64,000 nucleotides of DNA, taken from positions 11,823-75,822 of the forward strand of contig CAJUDY010000012.1 of assembly GCA_910584945.1 (NCBI GenBank), given 5' to 3'. Within the stretch, counting starts at the first letter, position 1, and every line of letters starts with the position of its first letter. The DNA is from an uncultured Lachnospiraceae bacterium. Lineage in GTDB: Bacteria > Bacillota > Clostridia > Lachnospirales > Lachnospiraceae. A program made the translations under genes and the position numbers. Shown here in pieces: positions 9,207 to 17,424 of this stretch. Below the pieces are notes generated by a model that was not told the DNA's origin, searched no databases, and worked only from the letters and a program-made list of their open reading frames with translations.

Positions 9207-10457
9207 TCAACGCCGAATCAACAGCACGGCTACATCATTGACATTGGTTCCGGTGGGACCGGTGAAGATCAGGCCCCCGGATGCTTTCAGGGCGTGGTAG
9301 GCGTCGTTTTGAGTGAGCGTCTGGCAGATGTCGATACCCGCCTGAGCGAGAACGGCTTTTGTCTGCCCGTCGCAGTAGCCGCCGGCGGCATCGGTGGGAC
9401 CGTCGGTTCCGTCGCTTCCGACGCTAAAAATGGCGGTATCAGCAAGGCCGGCGATCCCGGCAGCGCCGGAGAGCGCCAGTTCCTGATTGCGCCCGCCCAT
9501 ACCGGTTCCGGTCAGATGGACGATCGTCTCTCCGCCGGCGATAAAAGCAAGGCTCTTTCTGGAAGACTGGTGGCTTCTCGCGATGGAAGCCAGGAATGCT
9601 CCGGCCTCTCTGGCTTCACAGTCCAGCTCATCGGTCAGGATGACCGGCTCGTATCCCAGATCTTTCGCTGCTCTGGCCGCCGCCCTGCAAAGTTCCCGGA
9701 CACTTCCGGTAATCTGTGTCTCTACATTTGTCAGTTCTTTTGGAGTTTCCTCTTTTAAAAGTTCCCATGCCTTTTTGCTCAGCTGAAGCTTATACTTTTG
9801 GGCGATCCGGACCGCCTGGCTGCAGGTGGAGGAATCCGGATACGCAGGGCCGGAGGCGATCATGTCCAGGGGATCGCCCAGGATGTCGCTGAGCACGATG
9901 CTGTATACCCGGGCAGGCTCACAGCGTTTTGCGAACCGTCCTCCTTTGACGGCGGACAGACGCTTGCGGACCGTATTCATCTCTGTAATACTGGCGCCGC
10001 AGGAGAGCATCTGTCCTGTAATGTCCGAAAGTTCGTGAAGGGGGATGAGGGGCTGTTCAAAGAGAGAGGACCCTCCCCCGGACAGCAGAAACAGCACGGT
10101 GTCGTCTTCCGTCAGATCACTGATCAGTCGAAGGGCCGCCTGTGTGCCGAGGACAGAATGCTCGTCAGGAACAGGATGCCCGGCTTCATAACAATCCGTC
10201 TTCGGAATCATTCCCTTCACATGGTCATACTTTGTGACGACCACTCCCTTCTCTACACGGTCCTTCAGCAGCATGGAGGCGGCGTTTGCCATCTGCCAGG
10301 CTGCTTTTCCCACGGACACCAGATAAACTTTTCCGCGAGTAAACGCATGATTTTGGAGAGCAGTATAGACTGCTTCGTCCGGCAGCACGCTTTTTATAGA
10401 ATCCCGGATGATCCGGTCGGCATGATCTCTTAACTTCATCTGCCTTTTCTCCATCAT
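9207..10457 (-). CDS. Glycerate 2-kinase (MOFRL/GckA family)
   Basis: 416 residues. The family phosphorylates D-glycerate, usually to 2-phosphoglycerate. Signatures: LVSVGKAAWQMANAA, HPVPDEHSVLGTQ, FLLSGGGSSLFEQP, the metal/ATP region SDILGDP, and the C-terminal MOFRL block (IAGGETIVHLTGTGMGGRNQELAL, SVGSDGTDGPTDAAGG, given here as short separate pieces). Full length. Its start overlaps the stop of the upstream alcohol dehydrogenase gene, so the two form an operon. That operon is divergent from a PTS-aldolase cluster, which suggests glycerate arises from a sugar phosphate. Confidence 0.92.
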   Translation of the reverse strand: MMEKRQMKLRDHADRIIRDSIKSVLPDEAVYTALQNHAFTRGKVYLVSVGKAAWQMANAASMLLKDRVEKGVVVTKYDHVKGMIPKTDCYEAGHPVPDEHSVLGTQAALRLISDLTEDDTVLFLLSGGGSSLFEQPLIPLHELSDITGQMLSCGASITEMNTVRKRLSAVKGGRFAKRCEPARVYSIVLSDILGDPLDMIASGPAYPDSSTCSQAVRIAQKYKLQLSKKAWELLKEETPKELTNVETQITGSVRELCRAAARAAKDLGYEPVILTDELDCEAREAGAFLASIARSHQSSRKSLAFIAGGETIVHLTGTGMGGRNQELALSGAAGIAGLADTAIFSVGSDGTDGPTDAAGGYCDGQTKAVLAQAGIDICQTLTQNDAYHALKASGGLIFTGPTGTNVNDVAVLLIRR

Positions 10458-11641
10458 CTGGCCATTTCCAGAATTTTCACTATATCATCTTTGTCAAGGG
10501 GCTGGAAGAAGCCCACATGTCCGCCGCCAGTGGACACACATTTCTCTGCCATCTCTTCGATCTGTGCATCGGTCGGCGTGATTCCGAGCTCGCTCAGACT
10601 GGTTGGCATGCCGATTCTGCGGCACCAGTTTTCCCAGGCCTCAATGGCCTTATAAGCCGTTGCCTCTGTGCTGGAGAAGTTCTCAGGAACATCAAAGACC
10701 CGGACGCCGAACTGGGCAAAACGGGAAGGATTGGTTTTCAGAACGTATCTTGCCCAACTTCCCCAGACCGCACACAGGCCGGCGCCATGGGCCACGTCAA
10801 ACATACCGCCCAGTTCATGTTCAATCTTATGAGAGGCGAAGTCGGAGACCCGGCCGGTTCCGGTGAGACCATTGTGGGAGAGGCTTCCCGCCCACATCAG
10901 CGTTGCCCGGGCGTCGTAATTATCCGGTTCCCGGACCGCCGTAAGCGTGGCTTCCCGCACGGAGACCAGCAGTCCTTCTGCCATACGGTCAATGAGGTCC
11001 GTGTCCGTCTTGGACGGGGTAAAGTAACGCTCCATGGTGTGCATCATAATATCGGAAGCACCGCTGGCAGTCTGGTAGACCGGGAGCGTGTAAGTAAGTT
11101 CTGGATTCAGAATTGCGAATTTGGGACGCGCACAGTCGTGGTTGTAGGAACGTTTCAGCATTCCGTCTTCTATGGTGAGAACCATGGAGTTGCTTGTCTC
11201 GGAACCGGTGGCGGCGATGGTGGAGACACAGCCCATGGGAGCAATTCGGTCCGTACTCACTTTGCCGAGCAGGAGATCCTCCAGCTCAAAATCATTAACC
11301 ATTCCATAACCGATGCCCTTTGCTGAGTCGATGGCGCTTCCGCCGCCCACGGGAAGAAGGAAATCAACGCCTTCCTCGCGGCAGAGACGAATCCCTTCTT
11401 TTACAAGCCCCAGTCTTGGATTGGGAACGACGCCGCCAAAGTCTACATAGGAAAGACCTGCGTCTTCCAGTCCCTGATGAATCCGATCCAGCACGCCGGA
11501 CTTTCTAAGGCGGCTTCCATCGCCTCCAAAATGTACCAGAACCCGTTTGCCTCCTCTGGCTTTGATTTCCTTTCCGGCATTCTTTTCCGTGTCTTTTCCA
11601 AATATTACTTTAGTAGGGGAATAAAATTCAAATTGAATCAT
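10454..11641 (-). CDS. Iron-containing alcohol dehydrogenase
   Basis: 395 residues, group III Fe-dependent dehydrogenase, nearest in style to NADH butanol dehydrogenases and YqhD-like aldehyde reductases. Nucleotide site: LLPVGGGSAIDSAKG and STIAATGSETSN. Metal ligands: D in SGASDIMMHTMER, plus histidines in the MMHTMER, ASHKIEHELG and DVAHGAGL segments. The ribosome site AAAGGAGG lies upstream. Substrate cannot be set by sequence; reduction of a short or hydroxylated aldehyde is likely. Coupled to glycerate kinase. Confidence 0.9.
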   Translation of the reverse strand: MIQFEFYSPTKVIFGKDTEKNAGKEIKARGGKRVLVHFGGDGSRLRKSGVLDRIHQGLEDAGLSYVDFGGVVPNPRLGLVKEGIRLCREEGVDFLLPVGGGSAIDSAKGIGYGMVNDFELEDLLLGKVSTDRIAPMGCVSTIAATGSETSNSMVLTIEDGMLKRSYNHDCARPKFAILNPELTYTLPVYQTASGASDIMMHTMERYFTPSKTDTDLIDRMAEGLLVSVREATLTAVREPDNYDARATLMWAGSLSHNGLTGTGRVSDFASHKIEHELGGMFDVAHGAGLCAVWGSWARYVLKTNPSRFAQFGVRVFDVPENFSSTEATAYKAIEAWENWCRRIGMPTSLSELGITPTDAQIEEMAEKCVSTGGGHVGFFQPLDKDDIVKILEMAR

Positions 11642-11711
11642 GAACAGTGACCTCCTTTGTTTTTATGTTTGACGTTATTATAAGGTACTTTGGACAAAAA
11701 GAATAATTGGA

Positions 11712-11865
11712 AAATTGCACTAAAAAGAGGAAAAGGTTTTTTAAATAAAAGAAAAAAGATGTTTTGACGGCTCTTGAGCGGCATTGTTTTAAAAACACAA
11801 GTAAAATTGCACAAATCAGGGAAATTGATTTTGCCTAAAATCGACAAAATCATTATAAATTGCAC
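11712..11865. promoter_or_regulatory. Three direct copies of AAATTGCAC between divergent operons
   Basis: AAATTGCAC occurs at 11712-11720, 11804-11812 and 11857-11865, all on the plus strand, within the 315-base region between the alcohol dehydrogenase and PRD regulator genes. The rest is AT-rich with no gene. The first copy lies just upstream of a minus-strand TATAAT (11677-11682) that has no good -35, as expected for an activated promoter. The binding protein is unknown. Confidence 0.4.
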
Positions 11866-11897
11866 TAATTTTTTCGGACAAAGTGAAATTAAGTGAT

Positions 11898-11927
11898 TTG
11901 TAAAACGGGGTGGTCAGCGTCTATAAT
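11898..11927 (+). promoter_or_regulatory. Promoter of the PRD regulator/PTS operon
   Basis: TTGTAA at 11898-11903, 18-base spacer, TATAAT at 11922-11927, about 30 bases before the regulator start. Confidence 0.65.
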
Positions 11928-11956
11928 AAGGGCAGGCAACGAGGGAAGGTGGGAGG

Positions 11957-13906
11957 ATGTTTTCGACAAGAGAAAAAACAATATTGAATCTGCTTTTTAA
12001 AAATCAGCAGAAATTTACCACGGCACAGATCGCTGCACAGTTAAAAGCAAGTTCCCGAACAGTCAAGACAGACATCAAGCGGATCAATGCAGAGTTGGAA
12101 AAGTATTCCTGCAGCATTCAAACCAAACAGGGAGTCGGGCTTTGGCTGAACTGCGAAGGAGATGGAGAACAGTTCTTAAGAACCATATTATATGGAGAAC
12201 AGGATAACTCCTACATCGCGCAGGATGTTCGAAAGTATTACCTTGCGGTGGAACTGCTTTTACAGAACCGTTACACCTCTATGGAAGCCATCGCCAGTAA
12301 GTTTTACGTCAGCAAGGGTACGGCGGTCAATGACTTCCGTGAATTGGAGGAGGAAGGCTTTTGGAAGAAGTTCGGCCTTACTTTCATTAAGAAAGTAAAG
12401 TATGGAATCCGGGTGGAAGGTTCGGAGACTCAGATCCGGCTGGCAGCCACCGACGCTCTGAAACGGACTTCCAGAAGAGACGGCCGGATGTCCGGCGGAC
12501 GGATTCAGATGGTCTTTGAGCATGTGGATCTTGGTCAGATCAGGGAATGTATCCAGAGAACGGAGGAGCGCTTCCGCTATGTGCTCACAGATGTTTCCTT
12601 TGATGAATTCCTAATCCAGCTGGCCGTTATGGGAGAACGTCTGCTGGGAGGCTGTCCCATGGAAGAAATGGAAGAACCGCCGGAGGAAGAGGAAAGAATC
12701 GAACTTGTGGTTCAATATCTCCGGAACTTGCTGGAGAAGATGGTGGAAGTGGAGGTTCCGGATTCGGAAAAAAACTATCTGAAGACCTGTATGCAGGGAC
12801 TCCGCTATCACGTCCCCATGATTCGGGAACAGGAACGAAGCAAGATCCGTGAGCGTTCCTCGGAGATGTTCGACTATATGATCGAGCTTCTGCAAAGGGT
12901 GGATGAGAGATATTTACTGGAGCTTGCCGGGGATGATGAACTGGCGTATTCCATGTTCGAGCATCTGGAATGCATGGTCTACCGAATCCGAAGCAAAATG
13001 TTTGCGGCGAATCCGATCCTGGATTCCATCAAGAAGGAAATGTTCTTCGAGTATGATATTGCCTCCTATCTGGCCGCCAAATTCAGCAGGAAATATAAGA
13101 TTGAGGTGACGGAGGAAGAGATCGGGTATATTGCCTTCCATATCGGAGCTTCCATTGAAAGGTCCAGACAGAGGAAAAGACAGAATTATCGGGTTACCGT
13201 GGTGTGTATGACCGGGGTCGGGACTTCTCAGTTCATTTCCATGAAGCTGAAGCGATTGTTTGCGGAACTTGAGATTGTTCAGATTCTTTCCGGAAAACAG
13301 GCCGGGATGTTAAAACCGGATATGCAGGATTTTGTGATCTCCACGGTTCCTCTGGAAGTGAATGTGGAGGAGATTCCGGTTATCTATGTGTCCTCGGTCC
13401 TAAACGAACAGGATGTAAAAAAAATCCAGGAATATATTCAGCAGAAAAGAGGGGCCAGGGACGGAAAAAACATAAGCTGTCCGCATCTGAAAAAATATTT
13501 CCATAAAGAGATTACCATTCTGGGCTGTGATTTAAGGTCCCGGGAAGAGGCGATTGAGCTTCTGGGCGGGAGGATGCAAAGAGAAGGGTATGCGTCAGAA
13601 GGTTATATTGCTTCTGTGCTGGAGCGGGAAAAACTCTCAGAGACGGCGGTGGGAGGACTGATTGCGATTCCTCATGCCTTCGGAGATTATATCAGGAAGC
13701 AGGGCATCGGGTTTATGACGTTTCAAAAGCCGGTGACCTGGGGCAGCGAGAAAGTTCAGATGGTACTCATGCTGGCGCTGAAAGCGAATGAGAAAAATGA
13801 ATTTCAGGAGATATTCGGAGAGGTACTGGAGCTTACAAGGGACCCGAAGTTTGTGGAACAGATATTAAAGGTAAAAAAATTCAGTGAATTACAGGCTGCG
13901 TTATAA
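11957..13906 (+). CDS. PRD-containing transcription activator with EIIB and EIIA domains (MtlR/LicR type)
   Basis: 649 residues. Domains in order: N-terminal HTH (TTAQIAAQLKASSRTVKTDIK), a second HTH/Mga-like region, two PTS regulation domains ending near LRYHVPMIREQE and IGYIAFHIGASIER, an EIIB-like domain with phospho-site Cys in VVCMTGVGTSQ, and a C-terminal EIIA domain with His in IAIPHAFGD. Regulators of this kind are switched by phosphorylation from HPr and the cognate PTS. It directly precedes PTS IIA-IIB-IIC and aldolase genes and probably activates them. Confidence 0.92.
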   Translation: MFSTREKTILNLLFKNQQKFTTAQIAAQLKASSRTVKTDIKRINAELEKYSCSIQTKQGVGLWLNCEGDGEQFLRTILYGEQDNSYIAQDVRKYYLAVELLLQNRYTSMEAIASKFYVSKGTAVNDFRELEEEGFWKKFGLTFIKKVKYGIRVEGSETQIRLAATDALKRTSRRDGRMSGGRIQMVFEHVDLGQIRECIQRTEERFRYVLTDVSFDEFLIQLAVMGERLLGGCPMEEMEEPPEEEERIELVVQYLRNLLEKMVEVEVPDSEKNYLKTCMQGLRYHVPMIREQERSKIRERSSEMFDYMIELLQRVDERYLLELAGDDELAYSMFEHLECMVYRIRSKMFAANPILDSIKKEMFFEYDIASYLAAKFSRKYKIEVTEEEIGYIAFHIGASIERSRQRKRQNYRVTVVCMTGVGTSQFISMKLKRLFAELEIVQILSGKQAGMLKPDMQDFVISTVPLEVNVEEIPVIYVSSVLNEQDVKKIQEYIQQKRGARDGKNISCPHLKKYFHKEITILGCDLRSREEAIELLGGRMQREGYASEGYIASVLEREKLSETAVGGLIAIPHAFGDYIRKQGIGFMTFQKPVTWGSEKVQMVLMLALKANEKNEFQEIFGEVLELTRDPKFVEQILKVKKFSELQAAL

Positions 13907-13939
13907 TTCAGTCATTTGAGAAGAAAGGAGTATGACAAG

Positions 13940-14398
13940 ATGAATATAGCAGAAATGGTCGATGAAAGGCTGGTAAGTTTTGGGTTTGAAGCCCAAAACA
14001 GGGACGAGGTATTCGAAGGACTGGGAAAGATGATGTATGAGGCAGGAAAGGTGACCGATCTGGAAGAGTATGTGAAAGGACTTTATGAGAGGGAGGCGGA
14101 ATTTCCGACCGGCGTGGGAAACGGAATCGCGATTCCCCACTGCAAGTCGGACTGTGTGAAAGAGGCGGCGTTTACGTTGGTGAAGCTTAAAACTCCGGTG
14201 GAATGGGAATCCTTGGATAACCTTCCGGTGGATTATGTGATTATGCTGGCGGCGCCGAACACTTCGGACAATGTACACCTGGAAATGCTTTCCAGACTGG
14301 CCGCGAGTCTGATGGACGACGATTTCCGGAATGGACTCAAAGATGCAACTGATATCAATCAGATCATCGATATATTTAAAAAGAAGAAGGAGGACTAA
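13940..14398 (+). CDS. PTS EIIA, fructose/mannitol family
   Basis: 152 residues. Phosphocarrier domain with active His in GNGIAIPHCKS. The start at 13940 (MNIAEMVDERL) is chosen for AAAGGAG nine bases upstream; the frame extends farther back only to a TTG without a ribosome site. A separate EIIA besides the one in the regulator is normal for such systems. It passes phosphate to the next gene's product. Confidence 0.93.
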   Translation: MNIAEMVDERLVSFGFEAQNRDEVFEGLGKMMYEAGKVTDLEEYVKGLYEREAEFPTGVGNGIAIPHCKSDCVKEAAFTLVKLKTPVEWESLDNLPVDYVIMLAAPNTSDNVHLEMLSRLAASLMDDDFRNGLKDATDINQIIDIFKKKKED

Positions 14399-14400
14399 AA

Positions 14401-14709
14401 ATGTTTTTTGTAGCAGTATGCAGCTGTCCGGTGGGAATCGCACATACCTATATGGCAGCAGCGAATCTGAAGAAGGCAGCTAAGACAAAAGGAATCGAGA
14501 TCAAGGTAGAGACCCAGGGGGCCACCGGGGTGGAGGACGAGATCACAAAGGAAGACATTGACAGAGCGGATGGGGCGATCATCGCAAGCGATGTCAAGAT
14601 CAAGGGTATGGATCGCTTTGAGAGTGTTCCTACCATGAGTTTTAAAGTGAACGAACCGATTAAAGATGCAGAGGCAGTGATTGAAGAATTGATGGAGGCG
14701 TTGGGATAA
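14401..14709 (+). CDS. PTS EIIB, fructose family
   Basis: 102 residues, full-length single-domain IIB. The phosphorylated cysteine is Cys9 in SCPVGIAHTYMAA, matching the fructose-type CPTGIAHT loop; a further Cys lies two residues earlier. Starts three bases after EIIA and overlaps the EIIC start by one base, so the three are tightly coupled. Confidence 0.94.
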   Translation: MFFVAVCSCPVGIAHTYMAAANLKKAAKTKGIEIKVETQGATGVEDEITKEDIDRADGAIIASDVKIKGMDRFESVPTMSFKVNEPIKDAEAVIEELMEALG

Positions 14710-15791
14710 TGGCAGAGATTCAAAGGAAGAAGAAAAAAAGTACAGGCAGTGTTGTAAAAGATGCGATTATGACCGGTATTTCCTATATGATTCCGGTCAT
14801 TGTAGGAGGCGGCGTCATCACGGCGATCGCAAAGATGATGGGCGGCTACAATATCGGAGCGGATGCGGCCAATATGGAGACGCTTGCCCAGGTCATCTAT
14901 ACCATCGGTAATAATCTGTTCGGATTTGCCGTGCCTTGTCTGGCGGCGTTTATCGCATATGCCATTGCGGACAAGCCGGGTATCGCTCCTGGTTATGCCA
15001 TGGGCGTGCTGGCCGGAACCATGAAGACCGGTTTTGTGGGCGCTCTGGTGGGCGCGCTGCTGGTGGGCTGGCTTGTTCTTCAGATGAAGAAGATCAATGT
15101 GCCGAAGGCCTTGCAGGGAATCATGCCGATTATGTTTATTCCGGTTATCACCACGCTGGTGGCAGGACTGATCATGTGGTATATCATCGGCGTTCCGATT
15201 GCATGGCTGATGGGAATTGTGACGGGATGGCTGACTGCTTTAAACAGCGGTTCCAGATTCCTTCTGGGCGCAGTGATCGGCGCCATGATCGCCTTTGACA
15301 ACGGCGGTCCGGTGAATAAAACGGCGGCTCTGTTCGTCAACGGACTGAATGCGGACGGCTTCTTCATTCCGACTTCCGCAAAAATGTGCGCAGGTATGAC
15401 CTCTCCTCTGGGAATTGCCATCGCTACCTTCCTCGGTGGCAAGAAAAAATTCACGGACAATGAGAGAGAGCAGGCGAAGTCCCTGGTGGTCCTTTCCTGC
15501 TGCTATGTCCAGGAGGGCGTGATTCCCTTCCAGCTCAAAGATCCGGTCCGCCTGACCGCGTGTATCTGTATCGGCGGAGCGATCACCGGAGGACTGTGTA
15601 TGGCCCTCGGCCTGGAGTCTCCGGCCGTTCACGGCGGCGTGTTCTCGGTGGCAATGACATCCAACCCGCTTCTGTTTGTGGGCCTGTGGGTACTGGGCGG
15701 CTGTATTACCGGAGTTCTGTATGCAATTATTAAGAAGCCGCTGCCGGAAGATTACGTGGAAGACGATATGGATAACCCGCTGATCGGCTGA
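14709..15791 (+). CDS. PTS EIIC permease, fructose family
   Basis: 360 residues with about 8-10 hydrophobic segments and the family motif GGPVNKTA in the substrate-binding region (DNGGPVNKT). Imports and phosphorylates the sugar together with IIA and IIB. The fructose family covers fructose, mannose derivatives and some uncommon ketoses or polyols, so the substrate is open. The aldolase gene directly downstream suggests a product that can be cleaved as a ketose phosphate. Confidence 0.93.
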   Translation: MAEIQRKKKKSTGSVVKDAIMTGISYMIPVIVGGGVITAIAKMMGGYNIGADAANMETLAQVIYTIGNNLFGFAVPCLAAFIAYAIADKPGIAPGYAMGVLAGTMKTGFVGALVGALLVGWLVLQMKKINVPKALQGIMPIMFIPVITTLVAGLIMWYIIGVPIAWLMGIVTGWLTALNSGSRFLLGAVIGAMIAFDNGGPVNKTAALFVNGLNADGFFIPTSAKMCAGMTSPLGIAIATFLGGKKKFTDNEREQAKSLVVLSCCYVQEGVIPFQLKDPVRLTACICIGGAITGGLCMALGLESPAVHGGVFSVAMTSNPLLFVGLWVLGGCITGVLYAIIKKPLPEDYVEDDMDNPLIG

Positions 15792-15819
15792 TGAGGCGGA
15801 CGACAGGAGGAAGAATAAC

Positions 15820-16704
15820 ATGTATGTATCAATGAAGGAAATGCTTCTTCATGCACATGAAAATAATTATGCGGTCATGGCAATCAACTGCGTCAATATG
15901 GAGCAGGCCAAGGCTATCATCCAGGCGGCGTCGGAGGAGCACTCCGCGGTGATCATCAATATCTCTCCGAGACAGATGAAAGCCCATGGACACGGGGATA
16001 TCCTTGCTCCGATGATCCGGAATATGGCGGAGAAAGTTCCTGTTCCGGTTGCCTTCAATCTGGACCACGGCGCGACCTACGAAGACATCACCAAGGCCAT
16101 GGAATACGGCTTCTCCAGCGTCATGATCGATTCTTCGAGCTGTGAGTTCGAGGAGAATGTCAGAAGAACGCAGATGATTGCAAGCCTGGCCCACGGGAAA
16201 GGACTTTCCTGCGAGGCGGAGCTTGGACATGTAGGCCAGGCCAGTCAGGCGGACAACGATAAGATGGATCTGTATACCAATGTGGAGCAGGCGAAAGAAT
16301 TCGTGGAGCGCACCGGCTGCGACTGTCTGGCTGTGGCCATCGGAACCGCTCACGGAAGTTATCCGGAAGGCTTTGTGCCCAAGCTTGACTTCCAACGCTT
16401 AAAGGAACTGAAAGAACGTCTTGCCATGCCGCTGGTGCTGCATGGCGGCAGCGGGGCAGGGGAAGAGAACATCCGGAAAGTCGTTGCGTGTGGGATTAAC
16501 AAAATTAATGTATGTACAGACTTGTTCAAACATGCAAGAAAAGCGATGGCAGACGCTCTGGAGGAGAATCCGAATATTGACTATATGGATCTTTGCATGG
16601 CAGCTCAGAATGCCATGAAAGATTTTATAAAAGATTACATGAGGCTGATCGGTTCCAGCGGACGTTATATTTTTGAAAAATATGACGGACCGGAACTGGA
16701 TTAG
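15820..16704 (+). CDS. Class II ketose-(bis)phosphate aldolase
   Basis: 294 residues, zinc-dependent FbaA/GatY/IolJ family. Zinc and catalytic signatures: FNLDHGATYED (Asp/His), EAELGHVG, AIGTAHGSYPEG, LVLHGGSGA and GINKINVCTD. AGGAGGA lies ten bases upstream. The family covers fructose-1,6-, tagatose-1,6- and ketose-1-phosphate substrates. No 1-phosphofructokinase gene is in this operon, so direct cleavage of the PTS product is possible. The last gene of the PTS cluster. Confidence 0.9.
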   Translation: MYVSMKEMLLHAHENNYAVMAINCVNMEQAKAIIQAASEEHSAVIINISPRQMKAHGHGDILAPMIRNMAEKVPVPVAFNLDHGATYEDITKAMEYGFSSVMIDSSSCEFEENVRRTQMIASLAHGKGLSCEAELGHVGQASQADNDKMDLYTNVEQAKEFVERTGCDCLAVAIGTAHGSYPEGFVPKLDFQRLKELKERLAMPLVLHGGSGAGEENIRKVVACGINKINVCTDLFKHARKAMADALEENPNIDYMDLCMAAQNAMKDFIKDYMRLIGSSGRYIFEKYDGPELD

Positions 16705-16718
16705 TCCCAGGAAGAGAC

Positions 16719-16743
16719 GGGGCCTGTATCCATGCAGGCCCTC
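16719..16743 (+). terminator. Weak hairpin after the PTS operon
   Basis: GGGCCTG / CAGGCCC stem with an 8-base loop, 14 bases past the aldolase stop. No T run follows, so it may be a pause site, a weak terminator or an mRNA end-stabilising hairpin. Confidence 0.4.
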
Positions 16744-16762
16744 CCCATCACAGGAGAAAGAG

Positions 16763-17422
16763 ATGACCGTTTGGTATGAAGTGATTCTGGGGATCGGCCT
16801 GGTGGCGGGAACCGTATGGCTGATCGGGACCATCTGCGACTGGCGTCGTTTCCGAAGAAGTATACAGACAGAGCTTTATTCCGGTTATTTGGAATACTCG
16901 TTGAGAAAAAGAAAGATTCGAAGTCTGTCAAAAAGTTATTATCTGAACTCCGAATTTGGAAAACATCGGATTGTCTATCAGTTGGCTCATAATAAACGTG
17001 AGAAGATTCCGCAGGCGTATGTGCTGCTTTTGCTGACCAGCGGTATATATATATTGAACGTAAAGAATCAGAGCGGGAAGATTCTGGCGAAGAAAAAAGG
17101 GGATTTTAAGCAGAATTTTGACGGACACGAGTATCTGTTTCAAAATCCTGTCACCGAGAGCCGGTACTTTGAAAAACGACTGAGAGAGAAAATGCCGGGG
17201 ATGGATGTTCCGGTCCGTCTGCTGGTGGTATTTCCGGAGGACAGCGAGCTTTTCTGGGAAGGGGACGAAAGCAGAGAGGTTCCGGTGCTTCACAGAAGAC
17301 AACTGATCGAATGGATCAAAAAAGAGGATGGAGCCAACCATGGGATTCTTGAGGAGCGACAGATTGACAGCTTATTTGAGATACTTGCAGAAGAGTCCAT
17401 GGAGGCGGAAAAGATGGTGTGA
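16763..17422 (+). CDS. Membrane-anchored NERD-like protein
   Basis: 219 residues. The start MTVWYEV follows CAGGAG. One N-terminal membrane helix (about residues 6-22) and a cytoplasmic domain. The stretch LTSGIYILNVKNQSGKI resembles the NERD (nuclease-related) core, where GIFVIEVKNWKG-like sequence is usual. Here the acidic residue before VKN is Asn and the earlier Asp is not obvious, so nuclease activity is doubtful. It overlaps the next gene by four bases, yet no link to acyl-CoA metabolism is known. Confidence 0.5.
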   Translation: MTVWYEVILGIGLVAGTVWLIGTICDWRRFRRSIQTELYSGYLEYSLRKRKIRSLSKSYYLNSEFGKHRIVYQLAHNKREKIPQAYVLLLLTSGIYILNVKNQSGKILAKKKGDFKQNFDGHEYLFQNPVTESRYFEKRLREKMPGMDVPVRLLVVFPEDSELFWEGDESREVPVLHRRQLIEWIKKEDGANHGILEERQIDSLFEILAEESMEAEKMV

Positions 17423-17424
17423 AT

